DNA of 26,343 bases, taken from the IMG/VR virus record IMGVR_UViG_3300008108_000898, positions 1 through 26,343 of that record; one strand, 5' to 3'. A program made the position numbers and the translations under genes. Source of the DNA: a virus. Below are positions 7,307 through 14,681 of this stretch, piece after piece (position 1 is the first letter of the stretch; every line of letters begins with the position of its first letter). The notes beneath the pieces were generated by a model, which was not told the DNA's origin, searched no databases, and saw only the letters and a program-made list of their open reading frames with translations.

Positions 7307-8009
7307 GAAAGTAAGTATATTATTACTCTGCATAGATAGATACAACGAATGCCGGGAGTACATAGACAAAGCATTTAAAGAAGCTGGTTATCCTTTTGAG
7401 CTTTGTATATCAGATAATGGAAGCACAGACCCCCGTATTTTTGAATGGTGTGAACAAAAGAACCCTAAAGTATATTTTAAAAATGGGTACAACTACGGAA
7501 CAGCTCAAAGCCTAAACAGAATGATAGAAGCTAACCCATCCGATTACTACGTGTTTATAGGTAACGACATCCAACTACCAAACAACTGGTTAAAGTCAAT
7601 GGTTGAATATGCTGAGGCAATTCCTGATCATGGGGTTATTGGAATAGATTGGAGAGGTCTAAACTACCCAAACAAAGAGATGCTAACGCACGACGGAAGT
7701 AAGAAAATGGTATGGGAGACTACCAATGTATTCGGGGATATGTTTATAAGTCAGGACTTAAGAAACAAGATAGGGAAGTTTTGTGAGGAATATGGGGTTT
7801 ATGGTCTTTGGGATTCAGATTATAGCTTAAGAGCAACAGCAGCAGGAAGGCAGAACTTTTACTTACCTAACTTAAGAACCCACCATTTTGGAAATGATGT
7901 AGGGGAACAAACAGCCTACAGAAAGATGAAGGATGAAAGTTTAGCAAAAGCAAAACCTTTCTTTGATGCCAACCGTTTAAAGTACGATAAAGGTGAGTAT
8001 TTTATATAA
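7296..8009 (+). CDS. GT-A (GT2-like) glycosyltransferase
   Basis: A 237-residue protein with VSILLLCIDRYNECREYID, then ELCISDNGSTDPRIFEW (about 35-51). The position of the DXD motif reads FIGNDIQLP (about 87-95), so a single Asp stands in the usual acidic pair. A WDSDYSLRATAAG segment matches the ED/DxD acceptor motif of GT2 enzymes. It overlaps the previous GT2 gene by 11 bp. The reduced DXD motif may mean a different metal dependence or specificity from the neighbour; whether it is active is not certain. Confidence 0.75.
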   Translation: MEYKKVSILLLCIDRYNECREYIDKAFKEAGYPFELCISDNGSTDPRIFEWCEQKNPKVYFKNGYNYGTAQSLNRMIEANPSDYYVFIGNDIQLPNNWLKSMVEYAEAIPDHGVIGIDWRGLNYPNKEMLTHDGSKKMVWETTNVFGDMFISQDLRNKIGKFCEEYGVYGLWDSDYSLRATAAGRQNFYLPNLRTHHFGNDVGEQTAYRKMKDESLAKAKPFFDANRLKYDKGEYFI

Positions 8010-8154
8010 CATATTATACTTTTTAGGAGGGATGGGGACTTGTTTAGTTCTATTATTCTTTTTATCTTTACGCTATAGAGGAGATGACAAAACAGAAATG
8101 TTAAGGGACTTAGAACAATTAAGCAAAGAAAACCAACAAAAAAGAGGGTTATGA
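7993..8154 (+). CDS. Small single-pass membrane protein
   Basis: A GTG-started frame of 53 residues overlaps the end of the glycosyltransferase by 17 bp; an internal ATG at 8032 is an alternative start. Residues about 2-27 are hydrophobic (ILYFLGGMGTCLVLLFFLSL), followed by RYRGDD and a charged helical tail. That is the layout of a small single-pass membrane protein with a cytoplasmic tail. Its stop overlaps the next ATG in an ATGA. A holin or spanin role is conceivable but no lysis genes are nearby. Confidence 0.45.
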   Translation: MSILYNILYFLGGMGTCLVLLFFLSLRYRGDDKTEMLRDLEQLSKENQQKRGL

Positions 8155-8240
8155 TAATAGGAAACATGGAATGTATAGAACCTCAAGTTGATCTATACAA
8201 CTCAAACTTAATAGGATTATTTATAGTAATATTAAACTAA
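8151..8240 (+). CDS. Very small ORF, hydrophobic C-terminus
   Basis: A 29-codon ORF (MIIGNMECIEPQVDLYNSN then LIGLFIVILN) starts in an ATGA overlap with the previous small membrane protein and stops 7 bp before the next ATG. The hydrophobic tail could insert in a membrane. Support is only positional: it fills exactly the gap between two genes using the overlap style of the operon. A second ATG lies at 8166. Confidence 0.3.
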   Translation: MIIGNMECIEPQVDLYNSNLIGLFIVILN

Positions 8241-8247
8241 CAAACAA

Positions 8248-8451
8248 ATGAAAGAGAAATTAGACCAATTTTTAAAGGAGCTGGACAAAGTACAGTCTAT
8301 ACCTCATGGAACAACACAAATCTATGACTTAGGCAATAACTACATGGCATCTTTTATAAACATAGGAAACACCAACCAAATCACAGTAAACGAAAACGGA
8401 GCTGTAATATGGAAAAAAGTATTTAATAATGCATCCAACAAGAATATTTAA
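8248..8451 (+). CDS. Small protein of unknown function upstream of terminase
   Basis: A 67-residue protein with a helical N-terminus (KEKLDQFLKELDKVQ) and a beta-type remainder. The ATG follows AACAAACAA, the A-rich leader found at several other starts. It overlaps the small terminase gene by 23 bp, so it belongs to the packaging transcription unit. I do not recognise the family. Confidence 0.55.
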   Translation: MKEKLDQFLKELDKVQSIPHGTTQIYDLGNNYMASFINIGNTNQITVNENGAVIWKKVFNNASNKNI

Positions 8452-8878
8452 AACACCTGAAGACCTTTTAAAAGCATGGGGGGAATATAAACAATCCCTA
8501 AAAGAACAAGCTAAAGAATGGCCAAAGATACAATACGTAGGGAAAGATGGTAATAGAGTAACAGACTATCCAGTTATTCCTTTTACTTTAGAAGGATTTA
8601 AACGCTATTGTCGTGAGAATCATGGAGATATACACCATTATTTTGAAAGTAAAGATTCTTATTATGATGAGTTTAGGGGTATCTGTTCGCACATAAAGGA
8701 AGAAATAAGAGAACAACAGATCATTGGAGGTATGTTAGGCTTTTATAATCCAAGTATTACACAGAGATTAAACGGCTTAGTTGAGAAATCAGAAAACAAA
8801 ACAGAACACTCAGGAACAATAAATGCAAACTTCGGTAACCCTATACAATCCACACCAAAAGCAGAAGATAATACATGA
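8429..8878 (+). CDS. terS: Terminase small subunit (GP3-package-like)
   Basis: A 149-residue protein with an N-terminal TRIFKTPEDLLKAWGEYKQS, a middle PFTLEGFKRYC, and a C-terminal GGMLGFYNPSITQRLNGLVE. This is the pattern I associate with the small terminase (DNA-packaging protein gp3-like) of many Bacteroidetes phages; the small subunit recognises the packaging site and recruits the large subunit. Position immediately before terL, with a 56-bp overlap, supports the call. The acidic/Asn-rich C-terminal tail ends in PKAEDNT. Confidence 0.75.
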   Translation: MHPTRIFKTPEDLLKAWGEYKQSLKEQAKEWPKIQYVGKDGNRVTDYPVIPFTLEGFKRYCRENHGDIHHYFESKDSYYDEFRGICSHIKEEIREQQIIGGMLGFYNPSITQRLNGLVEKSENKTEHSGTINANFGNPIQSTPKAEDNT

Positions 8879-10016
8879 TTCTATTAATTTAGAACCTTAC
8901 AAGTATTATGTTTTAAATATTGGCAGGCAGTTTGGTAAGACCATGTTAGCCATGAACCAATGTTATTACTGGGCATTTAACAATTCAAATGTTAAAATAG
9001 CATGGGTTTCACCTATCTATAAACAGTGTAAGAAAGTATTTGATGAGATGGTTTTAGCCTTTGCGGATTCAAACCTAATCAAATCTAATGCTAGTGATCT
9101 AGTTATAACACTTCCAAACGGTTCAACTATTCAATTCTTTAGTGCAGAACGTTACGATAATATTCGTGGTTTTACATTTGATTACCTAGTATGTGATGAG
9201 TTCGCATTTATGGCAGAACAGGCATGGTCAGAAGTATTAAGAGCCACTGTATTAGTTAAGGGTAAGAAAGTCCTATTAATTAGTACTCCAAAGGGTAAAA
9301 ATCATTTTTATAACCTTTTTAATCTGGATGGGGTCAACCCACAGTACAAGTCTTTTAAGATGACCAGTTACGATGGTTTGGCTACTAAAGACGAAATAGA
9401 CGGGGCAAAGTTAACCTTACCAGAAAACATCTTTAAGCAAGAATATTTAGCCGAGTTTGTAGATAATGGTTCGGGGGTATTCAAAGAACTAACCATAAAC
9501 GAAACACCACAAGAAACAGAACGCTATTATGCAGGGGTTGACTTAGGTAGAGCAGATGATTATTCAGTCTTAACCATTTTAAACGAAAATGGACAAATGG
9601 TATACTGTGAGAGATGGAGACATGAAAGCTGGCAAAAGATAGTTAATAACATAGCAAGCGATTTAATGCGTTTTAAGGCTACTGCTTATATAGAGGTAAA
9701 TAGTATCGGGGACGCAATATTCGAGCAAATAAAGGCACAGTATTCAAAAATAGAACCATTCTACACAACAAGTAAAAGCAAGATGGATGCTATTGAAAGT
9801 TTACAGGTAGCCATTCAAAACAAAGAATTTAACATTTTAGACAAGGAATGGTTAAAAAAGGAGTTCGATATATTCACTTATGAGTATAACCATAAGACTA
9901 GATCAGTTCGTTATTCTGCCCCTCAAGGCTTTCATGATGACGGTGTTATGAGTTGTGCCATAGCTTATCAAGCATTAAAGAACTTAAAAACTGCTGGGAC
10001 GTATTCTTTCTATTAA
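8823..10016 (+). CDS. terL: Terminase large subunit
   Basis: A 397-residue packaging motor. Walker A is IGRQFGKT (33-40), Walker B YLVCDE (121-126) with the catalytic Glu, and the coupling motif is LISTPKG (152-158). The C-terminal RNase-H-like nuclease has GVDLGRADD (Asp240), YIEVNS (Glu301) and GFHDDGV (Asp372/373), so all expected acidic residues are present. It pumps DNA into the prohead and cuts at headful or cos sites. The N-terminus overlaps terS by 56 bp. The portal, its docking partner, is unusually far away (22402). Confidence 0.93.
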   Translation: MQTSVTLYNPHQKQKIIHDSINLEPYKYYVLNIGRQFGKTMLAMNQCYYWAFNNSNVKIAWVSPIYKQCKKVFDEMVLAFADSNLIKSNASDLVITLPNGSTIQFFSAERYDNIRGFTFDYLVCDEFAFMAEQAWSEVLRATVLVKGKKVLLISTPKGKNHFYNLFNLDGVNPQYKSFKMTSYDGLATKDEIDGAKLTLPENIFKQEYLAEFVDNGSGVFKELTINETPQETERYYAGVDLGRADDYSVLTILNENGQMVYCERWRHESWQKIVNNIASDLMRFKATAYIEVNSIGDAIFEQIKAQYSKIEPFYTTSKSKMDAIESLQVAIQNKEFNILDKEWLKKEFDIFTYEYNHKTRSVRYSAPQGFHDDGVMSCAIAYQALKNLKTAGTYSFY

Positions 10017-10038
10017 ATTTACAAAATAAGTGTATATA
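10012..10038 (+). promoter_or_regulatory. Late-type promoter element A
   Basis: ATTT at 10017-10020, an 11-bp spacer, then GTATATA at 10032-10038 (inside GTGTATATA). The final A lies 6 nt before the GTG start at 10044. The same spacing and core recur at 18654, 19284 and 21954. If TATATA is the -10 box, transcription would begin at or next to the start codon, giving a leaderless mRNA. The upstream box is the weakest of the four, matching only ATTT. Confidence 0.5.
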
Positions 10039-10043
10039 TTGGT

Positions 10044-10697
10044 GTGAAGTTACCAGTATCGTACAAAGACTTAAGCGTTAAAGATTATCAATCTATTCAT
10101 CCTTTTATTAAGGATAAGATGACTTTTGATGATTGGATGACCGTACTCTCTAAAGTATGCGGTTTGACGATTGCAGAGTTAGAAACCATCCCTTTAAAAA
10201 AGTTAAAAGACTATTTTGTCTTAATCTCATTTTTAGGCAAATTACCGTCTATAAACAATCGTAAATACTTAAGAGTAGGTAAACACCTTTTAAAGAAGGA
10301 AACAGACGCAGAGAATCTTTGTGTAGCTCAATATGCTACAATAAAAGAACTTTGCAAGGATGGAAACGCAATTCAAAACCTACACCATATAGCTGCCTGT
10401 TCATATCGTATATTCAAGGTAAGACATAAATACATGGAATCGGGAGTTCAAAAGTCTAAATGGTTCTCATTTGTTTACGATGCTAACTATCACAAAGAGA
10501 TTTCAGAAAGTATCTTAACTAAGAATATACAAAGTGTTTACGGGGTGGTTTTTTTTTGCTCCAAAGCATTGAAACACTTGATGGTAAATACAGAGGACTA
10601 TTTAAAAGCGCAGGAAGTAATCATGGAACGGGAACAGGAGATTTTACGCATGATCCAAGAAGGGACTTTATTGACTTCTGGGGATGGTATGCAGTAG
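10044..10697 (+). CDS. Putative tail assembly chaperone, zero-frame product
   Basis: A 217-residue product from GTG, directly after promoter element A. The body is helical (SYKDLSVKDYQSIHPFIKDK at the start, repeated short helices, then YGVVFFCSKALKHL). I infer a tail assembly chaperone (lambda gpG/gpGT analogue) because a T9 run at 10549-10557 sets the in-frame heptamer T TTT TTT, and the -1 frame then stays open into a protein-like extension without its own start. Size and helical content fit; sequence identity to known chaperones is not something I can show. The zero-frame tail (residues 171-217) is also protein-like (LKAQEVIMEREQEILRMIQE). Confidence 0.55.
   Translation: MKLPVSYKDLSVKDYQSIHPFIKDKMTFDDWMTVLSKVCGLTIAELETIPLKKLKDYFVLISFLGKLPSINNRKYLRVGKHLLKKETDAENLCVAQYATIKELCKDGNAIQNLHHIAACSYRIFKVRHKYMESGVQKSKWFSFVYDANYHKEISESILTKNIQSVYGVVFFCSKALKHLMVNTEDYLKAQEVIMEREQEILRMIQEGTLLTSGDGMQ
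10549..10557 (+). other. T9 slippery site for -1 ribosomal frameshifting
   Basis: Nine T residues in the context GTT TTT TTT TGC. In zero frame the heptamer T TTT TTT (10550-10556) allows both P- and A-site tRNAs to re-pair after a one-base backward slip. The -1 frame is open from 10523 to the stop at 10841-10843. A sequencing undercall of one T would look the same and is the main alternative. Confidence 0.5.
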
Positions 10698-10843
10698 TTG
10701 ATGATGTAACAGGTGGCGACCCTTTTAAAGAAGATGAGGTTTGGAGCTGGGGTGTTGTAAGGTTCTTAAATAGGTTAAGTTACATGAAAGATAAGAACGA
10801 AGTAATAGCAGAAGAGTTAAAAAAGAGTGGCACTAGAGGATGA
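10556..10843 (+). CDS. Minus-1 frame extension of the tail assembly chaperone
   Basis: A 95-residue segment in the -1 frame relative to the gene at 10044. It contains DFWGWYAVVDDVTGGDPFKE and WGVVRFLNRLSYMKDKNEVI, which look like a folded domain; I associate a similar GWY...GD...FLxxLSYxKDKNE pattern with Bacteroidetes phage proteins near the chaperone position. The first ATG in this frame is far inside the domain, so normal initiation is unlikely; frameshifting at 10549-10557 would give a 266-residue fusion (171 + 95). The end overlaps the next gene by 17 bp. Confidence 0.5.
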   Translation: MLQSIETLDGKYRGLFKSAGSNHGTGTGDFTHDPRRDFIDFWGWYAVVDDVTGGDPFKEDEVWSWGVVRFLNRLSYMKDKNEVIAEELKKSGTRG

Positions 10844-11366
10844 AATAAAACAGGTTTGTGATAACTGGGCGGTGTTGTTAAGCACTGATTTACTAGCATC
10901 ATTAAACAAGGCTCTTAAAGAGGGCGGTTCAACAAATCCCAATATATCAGCTTTACAGTTTAACCCAGTGGTTACTGTAACAAATACAGGATATACGGTT
11001 CGTGTTCTTAGTAACTATGATTATTGGTATTGGGTTGAATACGGAAGAAAGAAAGGTAAGATGCCACCAAGCGAAGTGTTTGGTAAGAAATGGCAGAATA
11101 AACACGGTATCAATGCGAATAAGGTAATAGCAGAGATAAACCTAAAGACCAAAAAAGGATTGACTAGAAAGCCTAAAAAGCTGAATTATGAAAAGAACGT
11201 TAAGACCCTATCTTATTTAATAGCTAGGTCAGTAGGTAAGAAAGGATATAAAGCAAGACCTTTTATTGATAGAGTAGTAACACAAGAAAGAATAAACGAT
11301 TTAAGTGAGCAGTTAGCAAAAGTAATGAGTAAGAATATAACAATAGATTTAACAATAGGTAAATGA
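10827..11366 (+). CDS. HK97 gp10-like tail completion/neck protein
   Basis: A 179-residue protein starting at GTG. YWYWVEYGRKKGKMPP (about 66-81) and a C-terminal KKGYKARPFIDRVV are the hallmark of the HK97 gp10/minor capsid family: an aromatic-VEYG-R loop with a Pro pair, then a G-x-x-x-RPF-I motif near the end. Such proteins sit at the head-tail interface or finish the tail tube. It overlaps both neighbours (17 bp and an ATGA). Confidence 0.7.
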   Translation: MALEDEIKQVCDNWAVLLSTDLLASLNKALKEGGSTNPNISALQFNPVVTVTNTGYTVRVLSNYDYWYWVEYGRKKGKMPPSEVFGKKWQNKHGINANKVIAEINLKTKKGLTRKPKKLNYEKNVKTLSYLIARSVGKKGYKARPFIDRVVTQERINDLSEQLAKVMSKNITIDLTIGK

Positions 11367-11596
11367 GTGTAACAGTACATACATATCCAATAGGGTACGT
11401 AACAGGGTTTAACCCTCAATGGTTTGTAGCAACCTCAACACAAGTGGCTTCAGCTAACTTTACTTATACAGTTAAATGCACGGATGTAATAACAAGTGCT
11501 ACAGCTACTTATGAGATTGAACAAAGACCAGATACGAAGCTGGCTTTTGATGCTTCCAACTTTGCTAAGAATTACATTGAACATAAGTGGGTCTAA
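11363..11596 (+). CDS. Phage structural protein, N-terminal part of an apparently split gene
   Basis: A 77-residue product from the ATGA overlap. The sequence (FNPQWFVATSTQVASANFTY, then a beta strand pair, RPDTKLAFDASNFAKNYIEH) looks like the first domain of a beta-rich structural protein common in Bacteroidetes phages, which in my recollection continues for some 250-400 more residues. Here it meets TAA at 11594-11596, while what looks like the next domain continues in the +1 frame just downstream. It may be a genuine short protein, but a split gene is likelier. Confidence 0.5.
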   Translation: MSVTVHTYPIGYVTGFNPQWFVATSTQVASANFTYTVKCTDVITSATATYEIEQRPDTKLAFDASNFAKNYIEHKWV

Positions 11597-12155
11597 TATA
11601 GATTATATTGTTTGGAATGGTGTTTTGAAATGGTTAGATTATCCCGGCTACGATCAAGATGATTTTGTTTATGCTAATTCAACTTCTAACTATAAGTACT
11701 TAACTAGTTTAAGGAACCCTTCAAGTTCGACCTTTTACAAACCAGATGCTAAGACCTATTCAGATAAAAGTTACTTCTTATATGCTTTAACAAGTGAGAA
11801 TAATGATCTTGAGTTCATAAGAATAAACGCTTACGATGCATCAGGGAACTTAATTCAATACAGTGATATAGCTAACCCATACGAAGCCAGTACAACATAC
11901 ACGGATAAAATGCTGTGTATAGATTGCGGAAGAAAGGGATTAGACAATATAGCTAGTGGATTGGTTACGGGTTCTTATCCTATTATACCTGCTAACTGTG
12001 CTTATTACGATGTTATAGATGCTTATACTATGCCTCCTGCTACAGCAAGAAAGAACATAGTTAGAATTTATGTAGAAAGCGAGTGTAAGTATGATGTTTA
12101 TGTTTTACACTTTTTAGATAAGGACGGGAACTTTCTACTACACGTATTAAATTGA
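11496..12155 (+). CDS. Phage structural protein, middle part of the split gene (start uncertain)
   Basis: The convincing protein sequence begins around 11580 (SGSNIDYIVWNGVLKWLDYP) and runs to HFLDKDGNF near 12130. The first 30 codons from the GTG at 11496 overlap the preceding gene in another frame and look non-native; TTG at 11577 or ATG at 11511 are other starts. The segment resembles the central domain of the same family as the preceding fragment, with KCxYDVYVLHFLDKDGNF-like strands (here ECKYDVYVLHFLDKDGNF). It ends at TGA 12153-12155, which overlaps a TTG opening the third fragment. Confidence 0.45.
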   Translation: MLQLLMRLNKDQIRSWLLMLPTLLRITLNISGSNIDYIVWNGVLKWLDYPGYDQDDFVYANSTSNYKYLTSLRNPSSSTFYKPDAKTYSDKSYFLYALTSENNDLEFIRINAYDASGNLIQYSDIANPYEASTTYTDKMLCIDCGRKGLDNIASGLVTGSYPIIPANCAYYDVIDAYTMPPATARKNIVRIYVESECKYDVYVLHFLDKDGNFLLHVLN

Positions 12156-12367
12156 ATAGTGATTGGTTTAGTGAAGAACAAATAGATGCCTATAGATACT
12201 TGGTTTCAAGCCCTGTAGTTTATATGGATATGGGTTCGACTATTGGATTAATCCCAGTTAAAGTTAACACAAATAACTACTTAGTAAATAAGAAGTTTAA
12301 CAACAAACTATACAACTTGACTATAGACATAGAGTACACACATAAAGACATTTACCAGAATGGCTAA
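12152..12367 (+). CDS. Phage structural protein, C-terminal part of the split gene
   Basis: A 71-residue product, read here from the TTG in a TTGA overlap; the frame is open from 12122 and RIKLNSDWFSEEQIDAYRYL suggests coding before the TTG. The motif chain SDWxSEEQ, SSPVVYMD, GLIPVKV, NKKFNNKLYNLTIDIEY is what I remember as the C-terminus of the Bacteroidetes structural family seen in the two upstream fragments. It may be translated by coupling or be the remnant of one gene. It overlaps the tail gene at 12360 by 8 bp. Confidence 0.5.
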   Translation: MNSDWFSEEQIDAYRYLVSSPVVYMDMGSTIGLIPVKVNTNNYLVNKKFNNKLYNLTIDIEYTHKDIYQNG

Positions 12368-14681
12368 TACTAGACTTCAGATAGGAACAAATGAGAATGT
12401 GGGGTACTTTGCAAACATCCCTATAACGATCATTTACCAAATAGCGGATATAAGAAATCCAGAGAATAGGAAAGGTTCTTTCAGTAAGACTATTGACATT
12501 CCAGGTAACAAAGAAACTAATATCCTATTCGAGAATATCTTTGAAGCGAACATAAGTTTACAAACCTTTGACCCTAGATTAAAGACTGAAGCTGTTTACT
12601 ATGTGGATGAGTTACCACAAATCAAAGGGTATATCCAGTTATTGAACATTTTAAAGAATGAGACCACAGGACAAGTAATTTACCAGTGTTCGTTAATTGG
12701 AGAGCTTACAACCTTATTCACAGATATACAAGGACTTTATTTAACAGACTTAGATTTTAGTGAGATAAACCATACATTAGATTATTTTAGTATATCGGGA
12801 AGTTGGGCTAATACAAGCGGAGCAACCTTTACAAGTACTAACGCCTCACGTGCCTATCCTTTATTAGACTGGGGGGTTAACAATTCTAACTTATCTTATG
12901 TAAAACCTCAACACTTTAGGTTGTGTTTGTTTGCTAGGGATATTCTATTAAAGATGTTTATTGCAGCCGGGTATACATGGGAATCTACCTTTTTGGATTC
13001 AGACCTTTTCAAAAGATTGGTAGTAACACCAACAAAGCCAAGCGCATTAAGTACTACAGTAATAAATAACAACAGATTTTTAGCAGAAGCAGACGGTACA
13101 GAAACCTTCACTAAAACAATGGTAGATAGTGCATTTCCTTTATTATCATTAACTGATATGACTGGGAATACTGTTAACTTCCAAACTGAAACTTACGATG
13201 CTGGTGGGGTATTTGCTACACCTACTTACACAGTAGCTACTACTAACTACCATAACATTCAAACTAACTTATCGTTAACATTAACCGTTTATAAAAATAC
13301 AGTAACAGATGTAAGTGCATCATGTACTTTATTGTCAGGTGTTATAGGGGTTTATTTGTATCAAGGTAGTAACATTGTAGGTACGGGTTCGTTGGTTTAT
13401 ACTCAATTAACACTAGGCTCAACGGCTGCAAATAACGTTAATGTGATCTTAAATAATTATCCTTTAACAGCTACCAATACTTATACTGTAAAGGTAGTTT
13501 ATAATAACATTCAAATCTCAACATTAGCAGCGGGATCGGCAGCGGACACATGGGATTTAAGAGTTAAAGTAAATAGTGGTTCTAACTTTTCAAGCGAGTT
13601 CACTTCTAACCAAGTTTATGACGGGATAGCAGTAGTGGCTAATGAATCAATCCCTGAGAACGTAACACAGGCAGACTTCTTCAAATCAATTATAAGACTG
13701 TTTAATTTATATGTGACGGTAGATAAGACCAATCCTAAGAACTATATTATAGAGCCAAGAGAGGATTTTTATTTGACCACAGCAAGAGATTGGACATACA
13801 AGCATAACGAAAACAGTGTAACAGAAATAAAGCCAGTAGGAGAGTTAAACTATAAGAAATACAAGTATCGTTATAAAGAAGATGGGGACTACTTTAATAA
13901 GTGGCATAAAGAAACATTTAAAGAAACTTATGGATATAAGGATGTAGATGTAACGAGTGACTTTGTAAAGGCTGAGAACATGACGGATGTAGTATTCAGT
14001 GCTACGCCTTATTATAGAAACCCTTATTTTAATTTAGTTACCGGGGCAATCTTACAAAAGAACAATAATATAATTTCAGAGATTAAGCCTAACATAAGAT
14101 TGTTGTATTACAAACAGATTAATCTACCTAATACACAATGGACATTTACAACGGCTGCCGGGAATTATACTTACACAAATTATCCACATGGGGGACATAC
14201 AGACAATCCATATAACCCAACTTTAGACTTAAACTGGGGATTACCTAATTTACCGTATATCTATCCTAATCAGTATTGGACTACTAACAACCTTTATAAT
14301 AAGTATTATTCAAGATACATTAACCAGATCACTGATAAAGATAGTAAGATAGTAACAACTGAATTTTGGTTAACACCTTTGGACATCCATATTTTTGATT
14401 TCCGCTACCCTATATTTTGGAAGGATGCTTATTATGTGGTGAACAAATTAGAGGCTAATTTAATAGACTACTTACCAACTAAGGTTGAGTTATTGAAGTT
14501 GACTAATTACGATGCCTTTACTCCTACAGATATAGATTTAAGTGGTGGAGTAGGTGGTGGTAATAACACGTATGAGAAAGTATACAATAACAACTTAACA
14601 AGCGGAGACGGTAACCAAAACTACGGTAATAGTTCAATGATTATAGGAGGCTCAAAAAACTTTATAGAAAATGGCTCGTGA
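12360..14681 (+). CDS. Large distal tail/baseplate-type protein
   Basis: A 773-residue, beta-rich protein. It opens with NIPITIIYQIADIRNPENRK and GSFSKTIDIPGNKETNILFE, and ends with FDFRYPIFWKDAYYVVNKLE then PTKVELLKL. I recognise this RKGxxSKT-I-PG-x-x-x-N...F and C-terminal YY-x-V-N-K pattern from Bacteroidetes phage tail proteins that lie near the tape measure, probably in the distal tail or baseplate hub. The very C-terminus is Gly/Asn-rich and flexible. It overlaps the next gene by 11 bp. Confidence 0.65.
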   Translation: MANTRLQIGTNENVGYFANIPITIIYQIADIRNPENRKGSFSKTIDIPGNKETNILFENIFEANISLQTFDPRLKTEAVYYVDELPQIKGYIQLLNILKNETTGQVIYQCSLIGELTTLFTDIQGLYLTDLDFSEINHTLDYFSISGSWANTSGATFTSTNASRAYPLLDWGVNNSNLSYVKPQHFRLCLFARDILLKMFIAAGYTWESTFLDSDLFKRLVVTPTKPSALSTTVINNNRFLAEADGTETFTKTMVDSAFPLLSLTDMTGNTVNFQTETYDAGGVFATPTYTVATTNYHNIQTNLSLTLTVYKNTVTDVSASCTLLSGVIGVYLYQGSNIVGTGSLVYTQLTLGSTAANNVNVILNNYPLTATNTYTVKVVYNNIQISTLAAGSAADTWDLRVKVNSGSNFSSEFTSNQVYDGIAVVANESIPENVTQADFFKSIIRLFNLYVTVDKTNPKNYIIEPREDFYLTTARDWTYKHNENSVTEIKPVGELNYKKYKYRYKEDGDYFNKWHKETFKETYGYKDVDVTSDFVKAENMTDVVFSATPYYRNPYFNLVTGAILQKNNNIISEIKPNIRLLYYKQINLPNTQWTFTTAAGNYTYTNYPHGGHTDNPYNPTLDLNWGLPNLPYIYPNQYWTTNNLYNKYYSRYINQITDKDSKIVTTEFWLTPLDIHIFDFRYPIFWKDAYYVVNKLEANLIDYLPTKVELLKLTNYDAFTPTDIDLSGGVGGGNNTYEKVYNNNLTSGDGNQNYGNSSMIIGGSKNFIENGS

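Noticed and set aside
9827-9838. TTAACATTTTA inside terL and TTAACATTT inside the gene at 3267.
   Set aside because: Both are within coding sequence and lack GTATATA 11 bp downstream; the box alone is not rare in this AT-rich DNA.
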